From Ascidia mentula (lineage: Eukaryota; Chordata; Ascidiacea; Phlebobranchia; Ascidiidae): a stretch of DNA of 64,000 nucleotides. Shown piece by piece: positions 12,601 through 24,198 of this stretch. Position numbers and translations under genes: made by a program. The stretch covers positions 7,628,501 through 7,692,500 of the forward strand of contig OX387200.1 of assembly GCA_947561715.1 (NCBI GenBank), in the 5' to 3' direction. The notes beneath the pieces are model-generated. The model was not told the origin of the DNA and did not search any database. It saw only the letters and a list, made by a program, of their open reading frames with translations. The number at the start of each line of letters is the position of its first letter. Positions within the stretch are counted from its first letter, which is position 1.

Positions 12601-14923
12601 TATGTAATCCAGTGTTTGTATGATAAGTAGTGAAAGTTTATGTGTACCAGTAAGAAGTAGAAAATATAAAATGTTACTATGTAGGCAACAACGCTCACGC
12701 CATATACATTTGCCACCTATGTGTGCAACAGAAGTTAATATTCATTATTTCCTATCTTTTTAGGCTGTCATAAAACCAGGCCTTATCCCACCAGCTAGTT
12801 CAAAAGCAACAACATCAGCTCCCATCATAAACCTCACACAAGCTGCAAGAAATCAACAATCCATGGTTCTCGATATCTCCCCCCCAGGTCCCAGAACCCC
12901 TTTGCAAGTTCCCCCACAGACGAAATCATCTAAATCAGAAACTTCTTATTACTTGTTACCTATGATATCAACCAATGAAGATGACTCACAGAAGATGGTC
13001 CTCATCCCGACCGGCGACACCACATCGCTACCTTTGGCAGTTAAATCCAGTGTCCAAAAATTTCGGATCCATAAGCCCCCCCAAAAAAAACTATTTAGTG
13101 TTCTGGGTGCTACGAACGTTCAGAAAATTTTGCCGAATAAACGAAAAGCTTCTTCGGAAAGCCAAACGCCCGAGCCTGCCAAGAAACCTTTGACTATCAG
13201 TGTTTCATACGCGACTACAAACAAAGTCGTCAGTCCAGCAAACGTTGCCGGCGTGGCAAGCAAACCTGGAACATCCGTCAAACCAGTGATTACGTCGAAT
13301 TCCGATGACGTCATTTTATTACCTCCTTCGGGGGTCAAAGGTGATGCCGCCCCGTTGCAGCAAAAGCCAAAAGCGGGCATCTTTTTGCGCCTTAACGATC
13401 TCACGTCTTCGACTAAACTTCCTAACTTCAATTTAAAAGTCCATGGAGCCGCCAAAGATGCCCAGAAATTGAAGCAAGATCTGCAAAAGCAGCGAACTGA
13501 TGAAGCAGAAGTTATCTTTAACACCGGCGTTTCTTCAGCAACTCCGTCGAGCTTACCGAAGGCCCCAACCATTATTTCCGTTAAAGGTGGTGCGAAAACG
13601 TCCTTTCCCCGTTTGGAAAAGCAAATCAAAATCGAAGAGAACATCGATGAGCCATCCCTGCAACCTTTCTTGCCTTCAACTCCGGCAAATGAAGCATCCC
13701 CGGACTACTGTGTCGGTAACTTCATCGACGACGTCGTGTCACACTCCTTTTGCCCAAAGCCAGGCGCTGAGCAAGTAAACACAAAACCCTCCGACCAGAA
13801 AACACAATGTCGTGATACTGGGGCGGGTCCGGTGGATTGGGATGTGAAATCTGTCGATGACGTCGTAATTCAAGATGGTGGATCTTTTGACATTATCAGC
13901 GAAGAACCCGAAGATGCGGTTTTGATGCAATCTCTTTGCCCCAAAATAGCGCCGGAACCCAAACACACCAGCAGGCTGTCAAATGCAAATACGCGGACAG
14001 CGACTCCCAAACAGAAAGGGCTGAACCGCGATGAGACAACGAGTTCCGTAGAATATTGCGATTTGAGTGAGGACGTCGCGGATAAAGATGACGAAAATTT
14101 CGCCATCTTTAGCAAAGAACCCGTTGTGTCGCTGTCTCTTTGCCCAAAATGGGCACCTGAACCAATCAGTGACCTTTCCAATGCAAATGGGCAGTTATCA
14201 GCTCCCCAAACATCAAATTCTATCGAATATTACGATGTGATTGAAGATCACGAATCTTTCGAGGTCGTCAGCGAAGAACTCGAGGGCGATGTTATTCTGC
14301 GAACCCTTTGTCCGAAACAGGCACCGGAACCAGTGCGCAAGCTGGTGAAGCCGAAAGTACAGCCATCGTCCAGTCCAGCAAAATGCGATGTAAAACCCGG
14401 AGACGACGAAGTGATTAAAGCACCTTTTGCCATTATCAGCGGACAACCTAAGTGCGATTTGGCACCGCAAGAAGGTACTGTGGAGGACGACAAAAAGTAT
14501 CAACTGAGCGAAGGTCAGCCAGTGTCTAAGAACTTCACCCCAAAGCCACCGACGAACGCAAAGCGCGTCGACCGTCCATTACCATGCGTCTGCCAATACT
14601 GCCCTGCGGTGATGGCCACGTATTCCAAAATGCGCGCACACGAGTATTGCCACAGAAGCGAGCATGCGCATCCCTGTTTGATCTGCCACGCACCTTCGTC
14701 GAGCGAGGCGGAGATGTGCGCACACTTGGAGAGACACGCAGTTGACGGAAGCGTTAAATGTCCGCATTGCGAGGAGACGTTCACAAACATGGTGGAACTA
14801 GTACGGCACTACGACGAACACGTCGAGATGCTGACGCACGAGTGCCCTACGTGCAAAGTGCGTTTTTGCGATAAAAACGTGTTGAAAATTCACACCATGA
14901 AGCACGACAAGGAATCTTCGTAG
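6628..14923 (+). CDS. Two-THAP-domain, four-C2H2-finger DNA-binding protein (1016 aa, 7 coding exons)
   Basis: Exons: 6628-6834, 7278-7383, 9858-9955, 10020-10235, 11041-11198, 12230-12335, 12764-14923. All phases agree and sum to 1017 codons including TAG. The first THAP domain (residues 1 to about 90) starts MPVCAGYNC, keeps the C-x4-C pair, a Trp, the distal CQKH, and an ALPT box. The second (about 148-250) has CSIPMC, HTW, CSIH and a PTAYPSV box. RKKRERK near residue 114 is a likely nuclear signal. Residues about 600-830 are acidic with four repeats ending in LCPK.APEP-like phrases. Four C2H2 fingers (about 905-1012) all have C-x2-C-x12-H-x3-H spacing. THAP and C2H2 domains bind DNA, so this is probably a nuclear regulator; targets are unknown. 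The start was chosen because THAP proteins begin MP.C, and CCACC precedes the ATG. AATAAA lies at 14931-14936. Two THAP domains plus C2H2 fingers in one chain is unusual. Confidence 0.9.
8393..9067. mobile_element. hAT MITE (675 bp) nested in the larger hAT element
   Basis: Terminal inverted repeats are TAGGGATGGGCAATATAGAA at the left and the complement of TAGGGATGGGCAGTTCAGAA at the right. The 8-bp target duplication gcatgatg is perfect at 8385-8392 and 9068-9075. There is no coding capacity. The perfect duplication and nested position show that it inserted after the surrounding 7469-9644 element. Confidence 0.9.
9200..9410. repeat. Dispersed repeat, copy 1 (related to 10765-10985)
   Basis: This stretch and 10765-10985 align along most of their length: both contain ccaactcatta, acaaagcca, acaagaatactgtt-like and ctgtctgtatat blocks in the same order. 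Both lie in introns of the THAP gene in the same orientation. The family is unknown. It may be part of an older transposon or an intronic duplication. Confidence 0.55.
10765..10985. repeat. Dispersed repeat, copy 2 (related to 9200-9410)
   Basis: This is the second copy of the repeat at 9200-9410, in intron 4 of the THAP gene. It carries cccaactcatta, acgacaaagcca, gacaagaatactgtta and cctgtctgtatat in the same order, with scattered substitutions. No coding potential is evident. Confidence 0.55.
11260..11885. mobile_element. hAT-like MITE (626 bp) in intron 5 of the THAP gene
   Basis: The element is bounded by TAGGGATGTGCCAA and its exact complement TTGGCACATCCCTA; the match extends 3 bp outward (CAT/ATG), giving a 17-bp perfect inverted repeat. 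The TAGGGATG start matches the element at 8393 and the one at 58296. No clear 8-bp target duplication is present, so one flank may have changed or the ends may extend further. No coding frame. Confidence 0.7.
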
Positions 14924-14936
14924 TCTTTTTAATAAA

Positions 14937-15642
14937 ACGTAAAGAAATTTTGATGTGTTGATTGTGCGTAATCAATAGAAATTTTAATGTTTGCAATAAT
15001 TAAAACCTCTCACTGCGGCAGTCCTACAGCGCAATCGGAATACACCAATTGCCCTTTGCTATACTGTTGGTTAAATTGCGACACCATTAGAAACAGTATT
15101 TTTGATTTTTTGCTTTTCGTTCCTTAGTCGTACTGATAATAAAATAATAAAACTGGTTCGGAATTGAAAGTTACAGAAGCTGGCAAACAGGGAGCGAATA
15201 GCAAATGAAGTGCAACATATACATCGTTCTTTTAGGTCGGTTATCGCATTTCAACATAACCTTTGTTTGTGTGTGTGTTGAATTTTGGCTGCAAGGAAGT
15301 GTGGCCTTCAAAATTGAATTAATGATATCTTAGTCAATAATCGGAAGTCTTGGAGTGTTACGCGACGTATATATTTGTGAGAATTTTTTGTAACCGTTAT
15401 GGGATTGAATACGATTGTTGGGTATGTTAACATAGTCCATTGGACAGAACAAAATTGCCGGTGCAATCATAAGTTTAAAATGACGCGTTTGTTAAACCTG
15501 ACTTTCGTCACAGATCGTAGATGAGGCTCGTGTGAATGGTGACGTCATGTATCATTGTTATCGGTTCGTTAATTTAGGCAATGAGATACCAGAATTTTTG
15601 TCCGATTATCCGGTTTTCCTTTACACAAAACTTAAAATGCAT
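14937..15642. other. Intergenic DNA, nothing recognised
   Basis: AT-rich sequence downstream of the THAP gene. No conserved reading frame, RNA gene or repeat boundary was seen. Confidence 0.5.
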
Positions 15643-15820
15643 GTGTGTGTATAGGATGTACCTTTGGGTCGCCTTTCTTGTCCTGCTCGTTAGAAGGAAG
15701 ATACCATGATGAATGTTGGCACCTTCACATTCAGGCCAACGATAACTATAGTCTAAAACAAGCACAGGCAACTTTATGCTTTGTTGTGCAGCGAATAATT
15801 TATCTTATAAGGTTGCGGTG
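15643..15820 (+). pseudogene. Possible fragment of a C-type-lectin-like domain
   Basis: An open stretch after a tatag 3' splice-like site reads CSLEGRYHDECWHLHI, then YSLKQAQATLC. This resembles the beginning of a C-type lectin domain (a CY/CW pair followed by W/Y-x-x-A-x-x-x-C). The rest of the domain (WIG, EPN, WND regions) is not visible nearby, so it is either one exon of a gene I cannot complete or a relic. An overlapping frame at 15656 starts MYLWVAFLVLLV, like a signal peptide, which leaves the reading ambiguous. Confidence 0.25.
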
Positions 15821-15959
15821 TCTAGGGTATTTCTTTGCAGACTGCAAGCAAGTTCAAGACGGGAAAAAGGTAAATTTATCAATTTATGCATACTCGACCC
15901 CCGCGTTGTACGACTTGAATGTATGTATTTGCCTTGGACAAATTAATTTGATATGAGGA

Positions 15960-17114
15960 TTGATATAGTGGTTGTGATCTTAACTTTGTTATTAATTTAC
16001 CCTGCGGAATTTTTTCCTGCTGATTCATACCTTCTGGTAAACGCCGCATCTCTCAATTAAATCCCAAAAATTGAGTTTTAGAAGTCATTTGTTATTGTGC
16101 ACCTGGTTACAGTTTCTCTTGTTTGCCAAAAACAATTGCCGGGTCTGATGACTCATGAAGGGGGACTACTATTGCTGAACAGAAAAAAAATTGATTGCAG
16201 CTGCATTAAGACAGCACATTGGGGGGTTTTGCAAAGGCTAACTGCTAAATTGTCAGTCCTAGGGGGTGTACAAACAGCCCCGGTGGGGCCCCAAGACAAT
16301 TACAAGACATCCAATTCTTCATGAATTGTGTAGAGGAGGGTTGGTGGCTTCACTTAATCGCAAATGGAGGTAACTTTCTGTGATTCATTTTTTCACAAAA
16401 CAAACCTACACTTTTTTCTGCTTTTTTGACCAAAATAATGGCCAACAGAGGGTCAAAATGCCCCCGGGGGAGCAGTTTAAGTAGTTATTTCGATTATAAA
16501 TTTGGCCACAATTCCATGCCAAGGGTCCGCACTGACAGAAAATCACAAATTGAACATACTTTCTGTGATTCATTTTTTCACAAAATCAACCTCAATATTT
16601 GGGTAGTTTTTCAGCTACATGTACAACAGCACCCTCTACCAATTTACTGCCTGACTAATAACCCTGAAAAACAAACTAAAACTGCCCCAAACACGCTGAA
16701 AATCGCCCTGGCAACAGCCTGTTCATCTGCGCTCATTCAACCAAAACACTGGCGCCCATGCATGACCCATTGCATTGTTACACATAATTTTACTCTGTTA
16801 CGCAGGACAGAGTTCGAGAAGGGCAATTCCCAACCGGGAAAGTCTTTTCCATAGAAATATAGAGATGCGGCCTAAACCTTTATGTGAATTATTTGGTGGC
16901 TCAACAATCTAAAAAAATAGTCAAACCTTAAAGCCGTTAAAAAATATCTTTGCTATGTTTTTAAATCTTTATGAAAAGGTCTGAACAGACGTACACTCAC
17001 GTAAAGACAACACACGCATTGTTTTTTCACTCTTTGAGTATTATATGTTGTTTCTCACATATGTTGCACGTTGATCACAACGTACAGGATTTGCGTTAGC
17101 TATATGTTTCAATG
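15960..17114. other. Intergenic DNA with a short direct repeat
   Basis: No gene recognised. A 28-bp phrase beginning ACTTTCTGTGATTCA occurs at 16373-16400 and again at 16558-16585, 185 bp apart, with weaker similarity just upstream of each copy. The phrase is itself partly palindromic (TGTGA...TCACA). It may be a small local duplication. Confidence 0.5.
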
Positions 17115-18139
17115 TCAACCCCCAATCTTCCTGTCGATCCACTGACGCAAGTCAGCAATCTGTGAATTAGTAAAATAATGAGCAAAAGGTTTGCATACAC
17201 ATCGATAATTTCACTACCAAGACTCACCTTAGTGTATACATCTGGCTGATCTACGGTACCACAGGGGAGATAGGGGTATGACAAAACGCCATGAAGAAAG
17301 GGTTGATTGCCTTGATTCGGATGGAAAAACACAAAAGGACTGTGATCTTTATTTGATTAATATGTTTGTTGGCGGAATGTAATGAGTAGGCTAAAACGGA
17401 ACTGTTTGTCGAACGATGGCTAAGATTTAAGCACTTTTATTCCAACGGTTTCGTTACCCAAAGGTTACCTTTTCTTGTTGCCAAATTTGCCCTTTTTATA
17501 AATAAACATTTTCATGCATATCGTAAGCACTTACATTGCACGTTCCTTCCCCTGCAACGCCACCAGTACAAAACTTTGGTTCTTCGGCATCAACTCGGAG
17601 CATATTATACGGTGTGGGTAATTAACTACAGTTCGTGATCGAAATGATATTCCCAGCAAGCTCGAGCAAAACGTCGGAAGATTGTCTGGACTGCAAAAAA
17701 ATGTTGATTGTGGCTTTAAGAGATACCGTATTGTTTATTTTAATATTTTCCTTGATACTGTTAATGCAATGTTTATTTTAAACACTGTTTCAAGTTTTCG
17801 TTTTTGTGTAAGAAAATGTCATTTCGTCGTTTACAACGACAAACAATTTAGTAAGTAAATTAAACGCACACTTGTGTATCCCCAGCCCGCCACATAGCAA
17901 GTTGTCCCGACAAACGGACCGCCGTAATCGTCTGTTTGAGTTCCACCTGGCACCATATTGACTGGCATCACAAACTGATTGAACGTGGCTTTTCCCGAAA
18001 GCCACGTAGCCCACAATATTACACATTCTATTTCTAGGATCATAACAGAGGCAATACAGAAAACTGCGAAGGCATTTCCTTGGCGATTTTAAATCTTATA
18101 AATGCGCGCTCATTACAAACACATTTAAAACTGTGTATA

Positions 18140-18192
18140 AGCTGCAGACAGATGGCCACTGTTTCGACCTAAAAGGTCTCATCAGTGCAGCT
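18140..18192 (-). ncRNA. Type I hammerhead ribozyme, copy 1
   Basis: Read on the minus strand. Stem I is AGCTGCA paired with TGCAGCT (7 bp, perfect). The core is CTGATGA, then stem II GACCT/AGGTC with a three-base loop, then GAAA. Stem III is ACAG/CTGT (4 bp) with a 7-nt loop, followed by C17. Every invariant hammerhead position is present. Predicted cleavage falls between 18147 and 18146 on the minus strand. Confidence 0.88.
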
Positions 18193-18294
18193 GGTGTGAC
18201 TATCAGACGACTTTGCTGACCAAACGGCATTTCCTTGGCGATTTTAAATCTTATAAATGCGCGCTCATTACAAACACATTTAAAACTGTGTATA

Positions 18295-18347
18295 AGCTGC
18301 AGACAGATGGCCACTGTTTCGACCTAAAAGGTCTCATCAGTGCAGCT
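18295..18347 (-). ncRNA. Type I hammerhead ribozyme, copy 2
   Basis: Same 53-nt sequence as copy 1, exactly 155 bp further along. All three stems and both core strands are intact, with C17 at 18302. The pair of cleavage sites (18302/18301 and 18147/18146) defines a monomer-length RNA. Confidence 0.88.
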
Positions 18348-18570
18348 GGTGTGACTATCAGACGACTTTGCTGACCAAACGGCCAAGCAAAGACTTCCAC
18401 TTTGTGGTGACTATACAATCACCGTCATCCGTTGGGCACCAAACTAGGTGCAACCTTACGGAGAAAACAAGGTGAAACCACTATGACCAAGTAAAGCTCA
18501 ACTAATAGTGCAGTCAGGCCCCGTGTCACAATAATCATATGATAAGCAATGTGGAGCCAATAATATGAAT

Positions 18571-18618
18571 TGTGTATAAGCTGCAGACAGATGGCCACTG
18601 TTTCGACCTAAAAGGTCT
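18571..18618 (-). repeat. Truncated retrozyme copy (3' half of the hammerhead)
   Basis: This piece matches the dimer from tgtgtataagctgcag through the stem II/GAAA region, then diverges exactly where CTGATGA should be. Stem III, C17 and the 3' strand of stem I are kept, but the first core strand is missing, so it should not cleave by itself. Confidence 0.75.
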
Positions 18619-20425
18619 CTTCACAAGAGTAGTAAAATTCATGTTGTCGCTAACTTACCTACACACTAAGCCCGACAGAGGGCACACGCAACGTCGTTGG
18701 GAAAAGGAGGTCGTTGATCTTTGCAGGTTTTTAAACACGCTGACATGCCTGAAAACGAGTAGCTGTGATTATGACATTTTTCGACTGAAAAAAATTTGAA
18801 AAAATACGAAATACTCAAAGACTCGTATCAGAACATTGACCAAGACAGATGTCACACTCTGCCAGACGAGTGGTAATAATGGCTTTTATAGTTGGGCATG
18901 CTGAATTGACATTTTGCCAGGTGTGTATCATGCATGTTGAATTAAAACCTGAAACAAGACAACTATATGTTATGTTTCATCATGTCTCATCAAACTAACT
19001 TTCATCAGTATATTAAATGTAGTTCAAAATTTGAAAGATATTAAAACATTTTATCGCCGTGTTATGCGTTGTACTTCATTTGTCCTGATGAAGGTCAGTT
19101 GAATAACGACTGAAACGTCGTCCGAACTAGTTTTTCTTTTTTGCCAGAAGAGCCTTTAATTACTAAAATTAAAACAATTTTTCACCTATTAAAATTTGTG
19201 ATACCAAGTCATTCCCCACTAGATACGTTCTTGCGGGGTTTCGCGGATATATTCCTCGGCCGCAAGTATACACCCAGCAACAAGCAGAATTAATGAAAAC
19301 ACTATTGTATGCTGTAATGTACCACCACGCCTATTTCCTGGACACGTAGCATCCACATGCGCACGGCAGCTCGGCTCCAGTTCATCAGCAGTAAAGCACA
19401 TATCGTGTCGATAGCAGCTTCCGCATTCACCAGGAACCTCATTGGCTACACACTGCTGCGCCGGGTCATTGAAATCTTGTGGAACCTCGGGACGGCTCAG
19501 AGCCGCTCCATTCTCCACAGCATAGTATATTTTATAAAAATGTTGGTTTATGGGTTGTTAACCCTCTCGACGCCAAATTTCGCAAAGAAAGCTCCGCCTG
19601 TAAAACGATTAGTTTTTTACATTTTTTATTGTTAAACGCTCCTAAATATATTATAAAGTACTTGTTTAGCTTCACAAGTATGCATTGCACATTTTTCTTA
19701 TTTTGTCGATGACGCGCATTGTTAATTTATCATCACAGCCAATACATAGCCTATATCCTATTCTATTGTTGTACCGTATTTCGATCTGATGCAACTCCAG
19801 CATGTTTCGTTAGGGTTGCCTGCGCTCGGTCCTTCACATGACAACTCTCTGAAGCACCATTCGCACGCATCTGTGTAAAAAATATTTGCGACAGTTTTCG
19901 CAGTTTGACGCAATATACACGGAAAACATACATTTTCCCAAACATTTCAATAGGTTTGGAATTTTGTGGTATATGAAGTCATCAAATCACATTTTTGCGT
20001 AAACTATGCAGATAAACAATACACCAAAGAAATAAAATGGCATGGGCACTGATAAAACCATGGCTTATGATATTTTATAGGCCAGTGTTTCAGATAAATC
20101 GTATTTACAGAAAAAAATTGTTGAGAATTTTATTTCCTCTTGGCATCTCTGACATAGAAGAAACTTACTTTGTGCTCCAACGCAGGTTCAAAAAACAAAA
20201 AATCCAACCAAAAAACAAAACTCATCGTGAAGAACCTTGAGAAACTATATACAATCCTCTCGTTACACCTTGTAGAAAATATTCCTGTTGATTTCAGAAC
20301 TGTCTGTTTCTTACCCAGTACGTGCACACAAAGAATTCGTTTTGCATTGCAAAGCAGCTGGAGAATACCGAGGGACAACTAAGCAGGTTGCTTTAATCGC
20401 ACAATAGTCTTTCCTGTTGAGTCAT

Positions 20426-21082
20426 GCCTGATGCGAATGGTCGATCGACCCCAAGCAGGATTAAATCTAGGAAATACTATGTAAATACTTAATTGAAGCA
20501 TGTTTAATTCGGCCAGAGATTGACTGCACCTAGATAACAGTGGAATACACTTTGTTATGTTTTAGCTATGTGCCAGCCTCGGTAATGGACACAAACCAAA
20601 TGTAAATTTTCATTTTAACAAAATGAAAGCTGATTATTGCTGTTGTTTCGTTTTATTGCAGATGTTATTGTTGCATGTATCTTTGTTCGTTTTTTTTTCT
20701 TTTTTTAAAGCCTGTCGGGCACCACTTTAACGGAGCCCACGAAATAGATAGTTGTCATTTTCCCGACTTTTTGTTTTCAAAAAAACTTTTTCTAAGATCG
20801 GTTGCTTTTCAATCTACAACCACACAACTAAAAAATCTTGCACAAGGTGTATATTTCTTTCGAATTTATTTTTCGTGTCGGTATATTGTTAAACCTAAAT
20901 CCATAAAGTATGAAACTTTATCTGTGAAGTGCGGAAATAGCGAAACTTTTTTTTGTTTTCAAGCACATTATCTAATATCATATGGAAATATTTATTTTTC
21001 ATTTAATTCACAAGCACTCTTTTATACAAACAACATAAATAAAAAAGTTTATGCCAGATGGTTCTCTTTCAAATTGTCTCCC
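20426..21082. other. Intergenic DNA with a possible Penelope-like element scrap
   Basis: At 20711-20761 (+) a frame reads PVGHHFNGAHEIDSCHF. This resembles the short phrase (SVGEHFN.PGHS.SD) seen near the C terminus of Penelope-like and related retroelement proteins. Nothing else of such an element is recognisable around it. The remainder of this interval is AT-rich with no gene. Confidence 0.3.
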
Positions 21083-23593
<2,511 letters not shown>

Positions 23594-24198
23594 CTTTGAA
23601 ATCACTTGATCACAGTAAATATTTCTTAAACGTTATGTGAAAAACATTTCTGCCCCAAGACCTTATATATTCCATCTTCAATATAAATATGCAAAACACG
23701 GTGAAGTTACTGAAGTCTTGTAATATGTGTGATAAATGTTTCTGTGCGTGGTTTCTGTAAACGCAATTACTCGTGACGATCTACATATACATACCGATAC
23801 ACAAATATTTGATATGAAACAGTAAACTGTATAGTCGTTACACAGGCACAAATATAAAGTTACACGTAAGTCAGAACCCTATCGGAAAAGCCCGACCTCT
23901 GAACATAGACGTGACGAGAGAGGGGACCGAAAAAATATCATCAATGTACATTTTAAATGCAATACGTTAGCAGATACTTTCATCAGCCGAAACTGACGTT
24001 ATTGTATAGATTTAAAATCATATTTGGCATCTAGGGAAATAAGACAAGAACGCATTTCCGATGTTTGCATAAGTTTACGCTCATTAAGAATTACCATTAC
24101 TATATATTATTAACCTGCATATGTCGCGCCTATAAAAAGGACTTGCGCCAGTGTGTTGGCATTTGAGATTTTACTTGAGTTCATCACTAACCTCAACA
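23594..24198. promoter_or_regulatory. Shared divergent promoter of M1 and P1
   Basis: Between the two ATGs. On the P1 side TATAAAA lies at 24131-24137, 68 bp before the ATG, after a GTCGCGCC phrase, and TTTGCATA lies at 24064-24071. On the M1 side the complement of TTTGCATATTTA lies at 23685-23695, and a TATATAA-like box near 23661-23667 faces the gene. The layout is repeated in the other four pairs. Confidence 0.65.

Larger units (their letters stand above)
18071..18383 (-). mobile_element. Retrozyme-like tandem dimer (2 x 155 bp) with two hammerhead ribozymes
   Basis: Two copies of a 155-bp unit (18071-18225 and 18226-18380) are identical as far as I can see, and the first bases of a third follow. 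Each minus-strand copy holds a full type I hammerhead. Self-cleavage of a minus-strand transcript at both sites would release exactly one 155-nt unit. Retrozymes are known as small non-autonomous retroelements built of such repeats and circulating as circular RNA. The dimer replaces the region where pseudogene A should have its His and Asp exons. A partial further copy lies at 18571-18618, separated by 187 bp of unassigned sequence. Confidence 0.8.
17115..20425 (-). pseudogene. Decayed paralogue of the Cys-rich mosaic serine protease (gene A)
   Basis: Segments match gene B (54622-60167) in order: start exon near 20425, CEWCFREL module 19775-19870, GECGSC module about 19340-19510, third Cys module about 18840-18950, ALCR module about 18665-18730, a protease exon 17872-18001, an exon near 17560-17700, and the last exons to a stop at 17115. 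It is broken in several independent ways. The start exon meets a stop after about ten codons. Splice sites around the GECGSC module are lost and a module Cys is changed to Ser. The ALCR exon has an in-frame TAG. The exons with His57 and Asp102 are absent where the retrozyme dimer lies. The exon near 17640 has a stop, and the GDSGG codons are deleted. As B is intact, A is a host-gene pseudogene, not a diverged active enzyme. Confidence 0.85.

Noticed and set aside
13120-13644. 174-codon minus-strand frame inside the THAP gene's last exon
   Set aside because: Antisense shadow of a long coding exon; the sense frame has clear domains and correct splicing.
16426-16854. 142-codon plus-strand frame
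   Set aside because: Spans the 16373/16558 direct repeat, has no family resemblance and no splice context.
19081-19130. Plus-strand CCTGATGAAGG followed by ACTGAAACG, resembling a hammerhead core
   Set aside because: CTGATGA and GAAA are present, but the segment between them does not form a stem II adjoining both core strands (the AGTTG/CGACT hairpin leaves five unpaired bases on one side). Stems I and III were not found. It may be a retroelement 3'-end phrase, not a ribozyme.
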